From a bacterium (GTDB lineage: Bacteria > JAMOTN01): a stretch of 52,479 nt of DNA. Below the pieces are notes generated by a model. It was not told the origin of the DNA. It saw only the letters and a program-made list of their open reading frames with translations, and ran no database searches. Positions within the stretch are counted from its first letter, which is position 1. Each line of letters opens with the position of its first letter. The stretch lies in assembly GCA_027062325.1 (NCBI GenBank), contig JAMOTN010000014.1, positions 1-52,479 on the forward strand, in the 5' to 3' direction. This document shows positions 43,070 through 52,171 of this stretch, piece after piece. The position numbers and the translations under genes were made by a program.

Positions 43070-43631
43070 CAATATCCCCTCCTCTCAAAGCAAATAAGCT
43101 CCTAAATTTTATTGTAATGGAAAAATAGGCAACTAGTGCCAACAAAGCCTCCGGTATCGTATAACTTGCATTATATGAAAGAGACCAAATCCATAAATTT
43201 TTGCCGGCAGGAGCAAAATCTTTGAAAAATATAACTCCTGAAAGGGTATGCAAAAACAACTTAACACTGAATGCTCCCAATATTACCAGCCCCTGAGCTA
43301 TTTTTGACCTCTTCACAACCCTGGTGAGATTCAATTTTATCATTATTAGACTCATCTGTGCAAGTGGGTAATCGAGTAAAAATTGAACAACTCCTCTGTA
43401 ATAAGGTTCCATAGCAAAAACTATGAAGCTGTAGATAACTGCAAACAAAAAACTTCCCTTAACATCCAAGATAATATAAGCAGTAACCACAAATACAACG
43501 GATAAATTAACACTCCCCCCCTGCGGCATTCTGAAAATTTCAAAGCGCCTTGAAGCTGCAGCCAAAGCCAAAAGAAGAGCAACGAGGGCTATCTTTTTAA
43601 AATAACTTTTTTCCCATGCTACACCTTTCAA
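43059..43631 (-). CDS. thiT: Thiamine ECF transporter S component (ThiT/YuaJ)
   Basis: A 190-residue protein with six membrane helices and the ThiT hallmarks: MPQGGSV after the first helix, LLDYPLAQ, HTLSGVIFFKDFAPAG and WSLSYNASYTIPEA. ThiT binds thiamine and works with the shared EcfAA'T module, none of which is here. The start is TTG 43631, 7 bases after the previous stop, with GGTGAG upstream; no TPP riboswitch is visible, but it is internal to the operon. Its position between pseudopilins and secreted proteins is odd for a vitamin transporter. Confidence 0.88.
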   Translation of the reverse strand: MKGVAWEKSYFKKIALVALLLALAAASRRFEIFRMPQGGSVNLSVVFVVTAYIILDVKGSFLFAVIYSFIVFAMEPYYRGVVQFLLDYPLAQMSLIMIKLNLTRVVKRSKIAQGLVILGAFSVKLFLHTLSGVIFFKDFAPAGKNLWIWSLSYNASYTIPEALLALVAYFSITIKFRSLFALRGGDIDEE

Positions 43632-43637
43632 CTTATC

Positions 43638-44147
43638 TCACCACTGCCAGTAAAAACTTTTACCATCAAGAGCAACAGATTTAGGTATCAATCGTCTTCT
43701 ATCTTCCTCTGGTTTTTTACACCTTATATCATAGATACCACTTTTAGGAGTTGGAAAAGCCAAGAATTTTTCCATGGGATAAGTTGGGAATACATAACGA
43801 TTTTCCTCACTGGACCAGACTGGAGAGCATATAACCACCCATCCGTATATATCTTTTGTAAAAGGATTTATAGGAGGAGAGTGTCTCAAATAAGGCCTTT
43901 TCAAATAAGGATCAAAAAATAAATCCTGCCACGAAACCGGATAAAAACCATGATCACGGTAGTACCTATCTATGGCATCACGCGTTGTTATCAAAACTTC
44001 TTTTAACATCTCCTCTTTTTCACGAAGATATACCACTTTAGCAAGAGGCATCGCCAACATTGCAAGTATTGCAAGCATCACCATCGCTGCCATTAGCTCA
44101 ACTAATGTGAACGCTCGTAATTTTTCCAAACTCAACCTACCAAACAT
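43638..44147 (-). CDS. Pseudopilin with Ala at the cleavage site, copy B
   Basis: A 169-residue prepilin-like protein with FTLVELMAAMVMLAILAML, Glu at +5, but Ala12 instead of Gly before the Phe. The head has HGFYPVSWQDLFFDP, PPINPFTKDIYGWVVICSP and ends VALDGKSFYWQW. The NPFT-type loop is like GspG-type major pseudopilins of type II secretion. GGTGGGG lies 6 bases before ATG 44147. It pairs with the upstream copy at 44178. Confidence 0.85.
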   Translation of the reverse strand: MFGRLSLEKLRAFTLVELMAAMVMLAILAMLAMPLAKVVYLREKEEMLKEVLITTRDAIDRYYRDHGFYPVSWQDLFFDPYLKRPYLRHSPPINPFTKDIYGWVVICSPVWSSEENRYVFPTYPMEKFLAFPTPKSGIYDIRCKKPEEDRRRLIPKSVALDGKSFYWQW

Positions 44148-44177
44148 CTCTATCCCCACCAAATTGCATAAAACGTA

Positions 44178-44708
44178 TCACCAATCGCAATACAAAGTGC
44201 CATCGAGAGCAACATCCTCTCGCGGATACCTAACATCCCAGATTCCAGATTCATTTGGAACTTTGTGAATTACTTCATACGTTGTACCATCGTAGAACTT
44301 CAAACCTATCATAAAAAACCTTTTATAAGGCAATCCCGGATACTTAATAGTCTGCTCACTTGCAGGAAGATAGGCAGAGTTATCGTAAACTCCAGAAGAT
44401 ATAACCCACCAATCGTAAGGATCCGGAGTAAAAGGATTTATCGGAGGAGCCTCTCTATAATAAGCCACTCCCTTGTAATACCTGAGTTGCGACCATCTTA
44501 CTGGATAAAAACCGTTATCTATGTAAAAGTAATCTATTCCCTGTCTCAAATCGTGTAGGGTCTGCCTTAAAACCTTTTCCTTATTGCGAATTATCATCAT
44601 CTCAAAGGTTGGTAGGCTTAAATAAGCCAGTATTCCCATAACCGTTATAACAACCATTAACTCTATTAAAGTAAATGCAAATTTTTCTTTTAAAAATTTT
44701 CCGAGCAT
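44178..44708 (-). CDS. Pseudopilin with Ala at the cleavage site, copy A
   Basis: A 176-residue relative of the preceding entry: FTLIELMVVITVMGILAYL with Glu at +5 and Ala11 before Phe, then NGFYPVRWSQLRYYKG, PPINPFTPDPYDWWVISSG and an ending VALDGTLYCDW. The shared INPFT and VALDG...W end blocks show tandem duplication. GGAGATG precedes the ATG. Prepilin peptidases can accept Ala at -1 but Gly is preferred, so both copies having Ala looks inherited. Confidence 0.85.
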   Translation of the reverse strand: MLGKFLKEKFAFTLIELMVVITVMGILAYLSLPTFEMMIIRNKEKVLRQTLHDLRQGIDYFYIDNGFYPVRWSQLRYYKGVAYYREAPPINPFTPDPYDWWVISSGVYDNSAYLPASEQTIKYPGLPYKRFFMIGLKFYDGTTYEVIHKVPNESGIWDVRYPREDVALDGTLYCDW

Positions 44709-44732
44709 TCTTTCATCTCCAATGAATCTTTT

Positions 44733-46316
44733 CTATTTTGATTTTATCAAACTTAAAACAGTCGATTCCAGCACCTCAGGAGTTGCAGAGAATATGCATT
44801 CGCTATCAGATTTTTTACAAACTTTTGAAAAGCACTTTTTAGGATACTTAGAACATTTAGTCCTCAAAATCTTGAAATCAGTGAAAGAATAAAAAAAGTA
44901 TGCGTCAAAAGAATTTTCTATAAGCAATATCGGAAACGGAAATTTATAAAACCTAGTCTTTCTTGCAAACAAACAATCCGTCATAACAACACAATCCGGA
45001 TCAAATTCTAACACTTTACTCACATCATCTCTTTCAGCAAAAGTTAAAAATTGAATCTCAATCCCCTTTTCTTGCAACTTTTCTTTCAACAATTTTTTGT
45101 AATGAGTAGGATAAGAAGCTGTAGCCCAATCTATGCTATCTATAAACAGGACTTTTTTTAAACTGTTCCCCTCTTTCAAAAGCATCTTTTTATCAAGGTA
45201 ATCTTTACCAATAAACTTCCTAAACTCATCTACTCTACTGAAAAATCTTATCCCCTCTTTAGCTAACTCTTTTTTCAAAGCCTCAAATATGTTTTGATAA
45301 TCTTTTTTGAAGACATTTATAGAAACTCCAACTTTTAAACCAATTTTATGCAATATCTTCTCCAAAGTAGCGTAAGGATAGAAATCTAACACATGAATCC
45401 TAATGTCTTCTCCATTTAAATCGTCCAGCAAATTCTCCCTCTCTTTTTCAACACTAGAATTTACAATTCTCTCCCAAAACTTCAATTCTTCAGATTCTGG
45501 ATAGAATCTTATTGAATCTATGACATCCAAAAAGTTTTCCAAGTGACGCTTATCTTTTTCAATCTCTTCAAAAAAATTATCAAGAAGTAAGTATTCCTTT
45601 GAGTTAAAATTTTCAGCACTTTTTAAAACATCCAACATCTGCCATTTGGTAAATAACATCTCAGCCAAACCACTGGAAGCAATAACACTTACAGACTTCG
45701 AAAAGCAATTAACGAGGTAAATTTTTCTAAGATTTTCAAACAAATTTGGAAGAGGTGGCACCACAAAGCAGAATATCACATTAGCCTTCTGGGCAATCTC
45801 TTCAAAGCTTTTAACGTGCTCTATGTAAACCTTTTCTTCCCAATTTACCTGTAGAATATCCGCTTCATCCGCATAGGCTATAACCTTAAATCGAGAATAC
45901 TTACTCTTCAACAGAGGCCAGCAAACTTTGACAAAAAACTTCAAATCCTCATATTTGGGTAAATAAAGTCCCACAATTGGACGCGCTTCTTGCCAACCTA
46001 TTTTAGCCTTTCTAAATTCGTAAAATCCCAATCGCACACTCAACTGCCTAAAAGGATATTTAGTACTCAAGAATATGGTCTTATGAGGTAAAACAGCACC
46101 AACAAATCTTGTAGAACTGACATCAACTTTTTCAAGATGAAGTTCATCTCTCAACTTGTAAAGTCTTAAAAAAGCACGTAATTCATTCCTATCCTCTTCT
46201 TTCAAGCATTCATTTAAAACAAAATTAAAACGATGGGAAAACTTCAATCTCAAATATCTAACTATCCCGCTGTTTTGTAGACTTTTTTCAATCAATACAA
46301 CAGGCTTTGTCCACAT
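44733..46316 (-). CDS. Cytoplasmic 527-residue protein, unknown
   Basis: No signal peptide or membrane helix. The chain has several alpha/beta segments, such as ARPIVGLYLPKYEDLKFF, ANVIFCFVVPPLPNLFEN, SVSVIASSGLAEMLF and LKKVLFIDSIDWA, spread over two Rossmann-like halves. This suggests, but does not show, a GT-B type glycosyltransferase layout. A short Cys-rich run near the end (KCSKYPKKCFSKVCKK) is unusual. It is in the minus-strand run just upstream of the pseudopilins, so a sugar-modifying role on the envelope or on pilins is possible. No family assigned. Confidence 0.72.
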   Translation of the reverse strand: MWTKPVVLIEKSLQNSGIVRYLRLKFSHRFNFVLNECLKEEDRNELRAFLRLYKLRDELHLEKVDVSSTRFVGAVLPHKTIFLSTKYPFRQLSVRLGFYEFRKAKIGWQEARPIVGLYLPKYEDLKFFVKVCWPLLKSKYSRFKVIAYADEADILQVNWEEKVYIEHVKSFEEIAQKANVIFCFVVPPLPNLFENLRKIYLVNCFSKSVSVIASSGLAEMLFTKWQMLDVLKSAENFNSKEYLLLDNFFEEIEKDKRHLENFLDVIDSIRFYPESEELKFWERIVNSSVEKERENLLDDLNGEDIRIHVLDFYPYATLEKILHKIGLKVGVSINVFKKDYQNIFEALKKELAKEGIRFFSRVDEFRKFIGKDYLDKKMLLKEGNSLKKVLFIDSIDWATASYPTHYKKLLKEKLQEKGIEIQFLTFAERDDVSKVLEFDPDCVVMTDCLFARKTRFYKFPFPILLIENSFDAYFFYSFTDFKILRTKCSKYPKKCFSKVCKKSDSECIFSATPEVLESTVLSLIKSK

Positions 46317-46359
46317 AGGACTAAACCATCACTCCAAAGAAAATTTCACACTCAAACAA

Positions 46360-47712
46360 CTACTCCACCCCAAAAACTCTTCTCAAATAAAGTCCTAATG
46401 GATCTGAGAAGTCAAGTTTCAAAATATCCTCACTTGAATTCGTATTTATCCACTTCAATAAAGCATTCTCAACGCTAGCGGTAAACCTATCTTTAGCCTG
46501 AGTTCTATAAAACTTCATATAAAATTCAGGTAGCAAGAGAGTCTCATAAGTAGTATTCCACCATTCTATCAAAGCCTCCTTTTGAAATTGAGACAACCAC
46601 ATCCAACTCATCTTTTTACCCATCAAATTCTCAACTTCCTCAAGTTTTTCAAAAGAATCCACAAATAGTATAATTTCAGAGCTACGTTCTTTAACCAGCA
46701 AGTCGTAAACTTCCTCGTACATGTCAGCATTTATACAAGCTCTTATATAATAAGCTTTCATCTTATCCTTCAAGTTAAGCTCCTTCAAAGTTTTTACCAC
46801 TAAACGTGGCTTAGACTCAACAAAATCCCATATAAGAGAATTCTGATGATTTAAAAGAGCAACTATAAATGCCCTTCTATTATCATCATTTAAAAGTGCC
46901 ATAAAAAACTCCTTTTTCCATCCTGAAAGAAGCTCTATAAATTTTTCCTTATTTTCTGGAGATAAGCTATTAAAAACTCTCAAAAGATATGAAGGAGGAT
47001 ACATAGCTATCTTATTCTTTAACCAATCAAACTTTCCAGCTTCGAACAGCAAGGCTAAATAACGGTAACTTCCAACAGCTCCAAATTTTTCAAGAACTCG
47101 TATCGCCTCATCGTATTCACCTTTTTCCTCCAAATAACTCACGTAATCCTCGAAATTATTGATACTTAAATTTTTTCTCATACAATCTTCGTTTTGAGAG
47201 TAGTAGCAATAGTAAAAGAGAGCATCTCCTTTTAAACCCTTAGGCGGTAATCCAGCCTTATAAAAAATATACGCAACATCTTTTGGAGCTCCCTGAACAT
47301 AGGAAGAAGTTTCATTAAAATGTTTTTTTAAATATTTTTCCACAAAATTCCAATCGTAGCTTGCTATCTTAATCAAATCAGAAACCGTTAGCTTAGCATC
47401 CTTTAGCCACAACCTAGCTTCCTGAGTTGCCCCTATTTTATAACATATAACAGCAGCATCAACAGAAACTCTAGAAACTTCTATCTTCTCCTTTGAAAAC
47501 TCTGTAACCAAACGTTTATAAACCTCTAGAGCCGCTCGTGGATCAAATTCTGAAAGTCTTCGAGCATATTTTAATCCAACATTTGGATCATTTGTTATAA
47601 GCCACTTTTGATAAAGTTCTGTAAGCTCACTTTCTCCAATCCCCGCTGCATAACCCCAAATATAAAAGCATAAACAGATTAAAATTATTAAGATCAGCTT
47701 ATTAAACTTCAT
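46360..47712 (-). CDS. Exported helical-repeat protein
   Basis: A 450-residue protein: signal peptide MKFNKLILIILICLCFYIWGYAAG, then helix pairs of TPR/Sel1-like character (DPRAALEVYKRLVTEFSK, EKGEYDEAIRVLEKFGAVGS, LLNDDNRRAFIVALLNHQ). ATG 47712 is favoured by GGTGGG 8 bases upstream, with ATG 47718 too close. It follows the LysM amidase by a few bases, so it may assist that enzyme or be a periplasmic scaffold. Distinct from the shorter exported protein at 9368. Confidence 0.75.
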   Translation of the reverse strand: MKFNKLILIILICLCFYIWGYAAGIGESELTELYQKWLITNDPNVGLKYARRLSEFDPRAALEVYKRLVTEFSKEKIEVSRVSVDAAVICYKIGATQEARLWLKDAKLTVSDLIKIASYDWNFVEKYLKKHFNETSSYVQGAPKDVAYIFYKAGLPPKGLKGDALFYYCYYSQNEDCMRKNLSINNFEDYVSYLEEKGEYDEAIRVLEKFGAVGSYRYLALLFEAGKFDWLKNKIAMYPPSYLLRVFNSLSPENKEKFIELLSGWKKEFFMALLNDDNRRAFIVALLNHQNSLIWDFVESKPRLVVKTLKELNLKDKMKAYYIRACINADMYEEVYDLLVKERSSEIILFVDSFEKLEEVENLMGKKMSWMWLSQFQKEALIEWWNTTYETLLLPEFYMKFYRTQAKDRFTASVENALLKWINTNSSEDILKLDFSDPLGLYLRRVFGVE

Positions 47713-47732
47713 GTTCATTACCCACCAATATA

Positions 47733-49139
47733 TCACTTTGAACATTTAGAAGGTATTAAAAGTTTTTGTCCAACCTCTATCCTATCATCTCTCAACCCAT
47801 TTGCTCTTTTAATACAACGCCAATCTACACCAAATTTCTTACTAATTCTAAAAAGCGTATCACCTTTTTTAACAACATACCAGCGCTTTTGAATTTTAGG
47901 TGATGGGGAAGTAGTCTTGAGACTAGTTTTTCGATATTGGCTGACACGAGAAACTTTTAACGAATCAGAAACTTCACCCTCTATTGCTCTTTTCCCTGTA
48001 ACATTTTTACTCAATACATACCATTTACGAGTCTTTTTTAGAGTCTGAACTGTCCTATCTTCAAAAGCATACTCTTTTTTCATCTCTTTAATAGTTTCAA
48101 ATATAGCCATCGCAAGTTGCATTTTATAAAACCTATCAAATAGCAACTTTCTATCTTCTGTATTCGTTATAAAACCAATCTCTAACAAAACCGAAGGCTT
48201 TACAAGATTCGTTAGAACTGTTAACAGCGCACTCTTAACTTTTCTAACAATAAGCCCCCTTTTTTTCAATTTCATAAACAATTTTGATGCAAATTGAGCA
48301 CTTTTTCTTATGAACTCCTTTTTCTTCAAATCTATTACCAAACCCTCTGGTTCACCAATAACTCCAAGAGTATCCTGCATATTCTCACGGGCAACAAGCT
48401 GAACATCCAACCAATCCTTGGAAGGTTCAGGCGATAAATAAAATATCTCTATTCCACGAACTTTTTTATCTCTGCATGAATTTACATGTATGCTTAAGAA
48501 AAAATCAGGACGCGCTTGCCAAACAAGTTCTACTCTCTCCCGCAATGATAAATAGTAATCATCACTCCTCGTTAATACCACCCCAATTCCATTTTTCTTC
48601 AAGTAAGAAGCTATATACTTAGCCACATCTAAAACTACATCTTTCTCTTTTATTCCCTTCCAAACAACTCCCGGATCCTTACCACCGTGACCTGGATCCA
48701 ACATTACTACCGTCTTTCCTGCTTCCTTGTAGCGCCTCACAACCTCTGCAATCGCCCTAGCGTAGGCCATGAAGCTGCGTGTGAAGAATACTACTTCCAA
48801 AGTTTTCTTATCCTTGGACATAAGGACACGAGTATAAACCGTATCTGAAAATTGAAAGACTGTAAAGTTTGTGAAGACTTTTACTTCAGGTAACTCGTAA
48901 TTTGGAAGCATTCTGGTCTTATTTACAATCTTTTCTATCTTTTCTGGAATACGCAAAATAAACGTTTTACTCCCTTTTTCAAAAAAGTAAGACTTAACAG
49001 GTTTGTCAAATCTTATAACAAAAATCCAAGATGAATAGCCGGCAAGCCAGCGGGCAGTTGCCGCTGTAACCTGCCGGCCACCTATGAGTACCAGTAATCC
49101 TAAAAATAATAAGAACAACTTCCTCCTAAAAAGGATCAC
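47733..49139 (-). CDS. N-acetylmuramoyl-L-alanine amidase with AMIN-like and LysM domains
   Basis: Removes stem peptides from peptidoglycan. The 468-residue protein has a signal peptide, an N-terminal AMIN-like beta domain (residues about 28-120), the Amidase_3 zinc domain with MLDPGHGGKDPG (His151), LTRSDDYYLSL, SIHVNS and VLLEIGFITN, and a C-terminal LysM (WYVVKKGDTLFRISKKFGV). Start is GTG 49139, only 2 bases after the porB stop. Domain order is that of cell-separation amidases of diderms. The linker before LysM is Ser/Lys-rich. Confidence 0.92.
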   Translation of the reverse strand: MILFRRKLFLLFLGLLVLIGGRQVTAATARWLAGYSSWIFVIRFDKPVKSYFFEKGSKTFILRIPEKIEKIVNKTRMLPNYELPEVKVFTNFTVFQFSDTVYTRVLMSKDKKTLEVVFFTRSFMAYARAIAEVVRRYKEAGKTVVMLDPGHGGKDPGVVWKGIKEKDVVLDVAKYIASYLKKNGIGVVLTRSDDYYLSLRERVELVWQARPDFFLSIHVNSCRDKKVRGIEIFYLSPEPSKDWLDVQLVARENMQDTLGVIGEPEGLVIDLKKKEFIRKSAQFASKLFMKLKKRGLIVRKVKSALLTVLTNLVKPSVLLEIGFITNTEDRKLLFDRFYKMQLAMAIFETIKEMKKEYAFEDRTVQTLKKTRKWYVLSKNVTGKRAIEGEVSDSLKVSRVSQYRKTSLKTTSPSPKIQKRWYVVKKGDTLFRISKKFGVDWRCIKRANGLRDDRIEVGQKLLIPSKCSK

Positions 49140-49141
49140 CC

Positions 49142-50074
49142 TTACTCTTCACCACACCTTTTCAAAAGCTGATGCCACTTCCTATCAACATCTTCCTGAA
49201 TTTGACGCAATAATTCATCCTTATCTTCTCTCTTGAATATGTGGGAGAAGCGTCCTTGCAATTTTAACCACTCTTCAACGGGCTTCTTTTCACGTGGTTT
49301 ATAAAGAAGCCTCCACTCTCCGTTATCTACCTCATACATTGGCCAAACACAAGTTTCAACCGCAAGGCGTGATATCTCTATTCCCAAGGATGGATCAAAT
49401 TTCCAACCTGTTGTACAAGGCATATATACGTTTATGAACGAAGGACCATCTGCTTCAAGAGCTTTCTCAACCGCTTTTATAAGCTGATTTGGATAACCAA
49501 GAGCAACTTGCGCTACATACGGAATATCATGAGCTGCTACTATTGAAGTCAAATCTTTCCTCATCTGAGGCTTTCCTGGAATCTTCTTACCTGCAGGAGA
49601 TGTAGTCGTAGCCGCCCAACGAGGCGTAGCTCCACTCCTTTGAATTCCCGTATTCATGTAAGCATCATTATTGTAACAGACATACAAAAACCTATGCCCA
49701 CGCTCGAGTGCTCCAGAGAGAGACTGCAACCCTATGTCATAAGTTCCTCCATCTCCACCAAACGCTATAAAGCGAATTTCCTTATCAACCTTTCCTTTTT
49801 CTTTGAGAGCACGGTAAGCAGCCTCAGCACCAGAAATTGTGGCAGCAGCATTTTCAAACGCATTGTGAATAAATGGAACAGTCCATGCAGTATCCGGATA
49901 TATGGTAGTCGCAACTTCCAAACATCCAGTTGCAGCACCAACAACAACATGATACTTATTGAGAGCTGTGAGGAGGACCTGGCGCACAATAGTTCCCGCC
50001 GTACATCCAGCGCATAACCTGTGTCCGCTCGCCAAACCCTCTTTTGCCTTGCTCAAATCCCTTATAGTAGTCAT
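49142..50074 (-). CDS. porB: Pyruvate:ferredoxin oxidoreductase beta subunit
   Basis: Binds thiamine diphosphate and one [4Fe-4S] cluster and converts pyruvate plus CoA to acetyl-CoA, CO2 and reduced ferredoxin. The 310-residue protein shows CAGC (Cys21, Cys24) and ATGC (Cys51), a later PCTTGW cysteine, the TPP motif GGDGGTYDIGLQSLSGALE and NNDAYMNTGIQRS, specific to the pyruvate type. ATG 50074 follows AAGGGGGG; ten further upstream codons are open without such a site. Last of porCDAB. Confidence 0.96.
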   Translation of the reverse strand: MTTIRDLSKAKEGLASGHRLCAGCTAGTIVRQVLLTALNKYHVVVGAATGCLEVATTIYPDTAWTVPFIHNAFENAAATISGAEAAYRALKEKGKVDKEIRFIAFGGDGGTYDIGLQSLSGALERGHRFLYVCYNNDAYMNTGIQRSGATPRWAATTTSPAGKKIPGKPQMRKDLTSIVAAHDIPYVAQVALGYPNQLIKAVEKALEADGPSFINVYMPCTTGWKFDPSLGIEISRLAVETCVWPMYEVDNGEWRLLYKPREKKPVEEWLKLQGRFSHIFKREDKDELLRQIQEDVDRKWHQLLKRCGEE

Positions 50075-50106
50075 GATTTTTCCCCCCTTTACACCAAACC
50101 TCAAGA

Positions 50107-51267
50107 TTATTCTCTTACATTGAGCATTTCAAAGTGCCCGTGTCTTCCTTCCTTAGCAACATCAATCGCATGCTTTATGTTATCAGTAGTAATATCCCTT
50201 CCTCCAAGTCCGTAAATAAATGAAGATACAGGCGTATCGCTTGCGGTAGCTCCCGCCAAGTAAAGAGCAGACTGAATCTCTATCGAAAGAGGACCTGCCT
50301 GAGCCCCAAAGCTCATAGCCCTGTCAAGAACCGCAACTTTTTTACCCTTCAAAATTTCTGCTATTTCAGCAGCAGGGAATGGACGGAACAAACGAGGTTT
50401 CAATAAACCAACTTTTTCTCCCTTACTGCGAAGTTCATCAATTACAGCCTTAGTAGTTCCAGCAGCAGAGTTCATCACAACAACCACAACCTCTGCATCA
50501 TCTGTCATGTAAGCCTCAAACAAACCATACTTACGGCCAAACTTCTTGCCAAATTCCTCTCCAATTTTTAACACAACATCTTTTGCCTTCGGCATATCAA
50601 CTATCTGCTGTGCCTTGTGCTCAAAATAGTAGTCAAATAGATCAAGTGGACCAACAGTTATAGGGTTATCCACATCCAATATGCTGTAAGCAGGTTTGTA
50701 TTCTCCTATGAACTCGCGAACCTCTTTATCCTCAAGAACATCCAACACTTCTACAGAGTGAGAGGTAATAAATCCATCTTGACAAACCATTACAGGAAAG
50801 CGAGCTTCTTCTGCGATTCTCACTGCTTGAATCAAGTTATCGTAAGTCTCCTGAGCACTTTCTGAATAAATCTGAATCCATCCAGAATCACGCGCTCCCA
50901 TACTATCCGAATGATCACAATGTATGTTGATTGGTGCAGATAGAGCACGATTAACAACAGTCATAACTATGGGAAGCCTCAAAGAAGCTGCAATGTAGAG
51001 AATCTCCCACATAAGAGCCAATCCATTCGCACTCGTAGCAGTCATAGTGCGAGCTCCAGAAGCAGCTGCTCCAACAACTGCGCTCATTGCAGAGTGCTCA
51101 CTCTCAACAGTGACAAATACAGTATCAACCTCACCGTTATGCACGTACTGAGAAAATGTCTGAACAATTTGTGTTTGCGGAGTTATAGGATAAGCTGCCA
51201 CCACATCAGGATTTATCTGCTTCATTGCGAGGGCAGCAGCATCATTTCCAGTTATAGCAACTCTCAT
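50107..51267 (-). CDS. porA: Pyruvate:ferredoxin oxidoreductase alpha subunit
   Basis: A 386-residue alpha subunit with MRVAITGNDAAALAMKQ, AAYPITPQTQIVQ, a TSANGLALMWEILYIA stretch and the C-terminal domain beginning AEVVVVVMNSAAGTTKAV. AAAGGAGGGG precedes the ATG. It lies between porD and porB in the classical four-subunit arrangement found in Thermotoga and many archaea and anaerobes, rather than the single-chain enzyme. Confidence 0.96.
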   Translation of the reverse strand: MRVAITGNDAAALAMKQINPDVVAAYPITPQTQIVQTFSQYVHNGEVDTVFVTVESEHSAMSAVVGAAASGARTMTATSANGLALMWEILYIAASLRLPIVMTVVNRALSAPINIHCDHSDSMGARDSGWIQIYSESAQETYDNLIQAVRIAEEARFPVMVCQDGFITSHSVEVLDVLEDKEVREFIGEYKPAYSILDVDNPITVGPLDLFDYYFEHKAQQIVDMPKAKDVVLKIGEEFGKKFGRKYGLFEAYMTDDAEVVVVVMNSAAGTTKAVIDELRSKGEKVGLLKPRLFRPFPAAEIAEILKGKKVAVLDRAMSFGAQAGPLSIEIQSALYLAGATASDTPVSSFIYGLGGRDITTDNIKHAIDVAKEGRHGHFEMLNVRE

Positions 51268-51303
51268 CTTTTTCCCCTCCTTTACCCGTTTTGCACGTGT
51301 TTA

Positions 51304-51597
51304 CTATTCTTTTTCAGGAACAAGCTCCAAAGCCTTATTTCCTTTCTTCCCTGGGCACTCATGAACACATATTCCACAACCTTTACAGTAGTCGTAATTT
51401 ATTCCTTTCATCTTACCATCCTCTATAATTATTGCGGAATCAGGACAGTACCACCAACAAAAAAGGCAGTTTATACAGTTTTCCTCGTGAAATATTGGTT
51501 TCATTGAACGCCAACTTCCAGTCTTATTTTGAATAGAAGTTGGAGCGTTAAGAATTAAACCTGCATCAGGTATCTCTTTATATCCCTTTAAACTCAT
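51304..51597 (-). CDS. porD: Pyruvate:ferredoxin oxidoreductase delta subunit (ferredoxin-like)
   Basis: A 97-residue 2[4Fe-4S] protein with the motifs CINCLFCWWYCP and CKGCGICVHECP, which carries electrons from porB to ferredoxin. The start ATG 51597 overlaps the porC stop (ATGA), so the two are translationally coupled. Length and context fit porD. Confidence 0.95.
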   Translation of the reverse strand: MSLKGYKEIPDAGLILNAPTSIQNKTGSWRSMKPIFHEENCINCLFCWWYCPDSAIIIEDGKMKGINYDYCKGCGICVHECPGKKGNKALELVPEKE

Positions 51598-52142
51598 CTC
51601 TTTGACACCTCCTCATAAGCTCTATCCATAGCCTTCAAGTTAGCCTCTATCTTAGGAATGCCAAACTCACGTGCAGCCTCCTTTACTACATCAAGCTCTA
51701 CAACCTCAAGTGCCTTTACAACTGCTGCAAGCATTGGCATATTTGTAATTTCTCTCCCCAGCTCATCCATAGCAATCCTTGAAGCATCAACAGTCCAAAG
51801 CTGAATGTCATCTCTTCCAAGAAGCTTTTTTAACTTATCCACATCATCCTGCCAGTTTACTATGACAACTCCCCCATTCTTCAATCCCTCTGTGACGTTA
51901 ACAGCCGTTACCAAAGTTGGATCTATCACTACAACAACATCTGGCTCATAAACCTGAGAGTGAATCACTATGGGCTTGTCATCTATCCTATCAAAAGCTT
52001 TAACAGGAGCACCTCTTCTCTCTGGTCCATACTCAGGAAAAGCCTGAACATACTTCCCAGCTTTAACAATTGCTTTTGCCAACACTTTAGCCGCAGTGAC
52101 CGCTCCCTGTCCACCACGACCGTGCCATCTGATCTCTAACAC
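51594..52142 (-). CDS. porC: Pyruvate:ferredoxin oxidoreductase gamma subunit
   Basis: A 182-residue gamma subunit with EIRWHGRGGQGAVTAAKVLA, FPEYGPERRGAPV and DVVVVIDPTL, the usual signature. It starts with GTG 52142, with AAGGGGGG 7 bases upstream, and heads the order porC-porD-porA-porB. The gap to the upstream propeller gene is about 30 bases, so a promoter may lie inside that gene or further upstream. Confidence 0.95.
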   Translation of the reverse strand: MLEIRWHGRGGQGAVTAAKVLAKAIVKAGKYVQAFPEYGPERRGAPVKAFDRIDDKPIVIHSQVYEPDVVVVIDPTLVTAVNVTEGLKNGGVVIVNWQDDVDKLKKLLGRDDIQLWTVDASRIAMDELGREITNMPMLAAVVKALEVVELDVVKEAAREFGIPKIEANLKAMDRAYEEVSKR

Positions 52143-52171
52143 AACTTATCCCCCCTTTACCACGATAAAAC

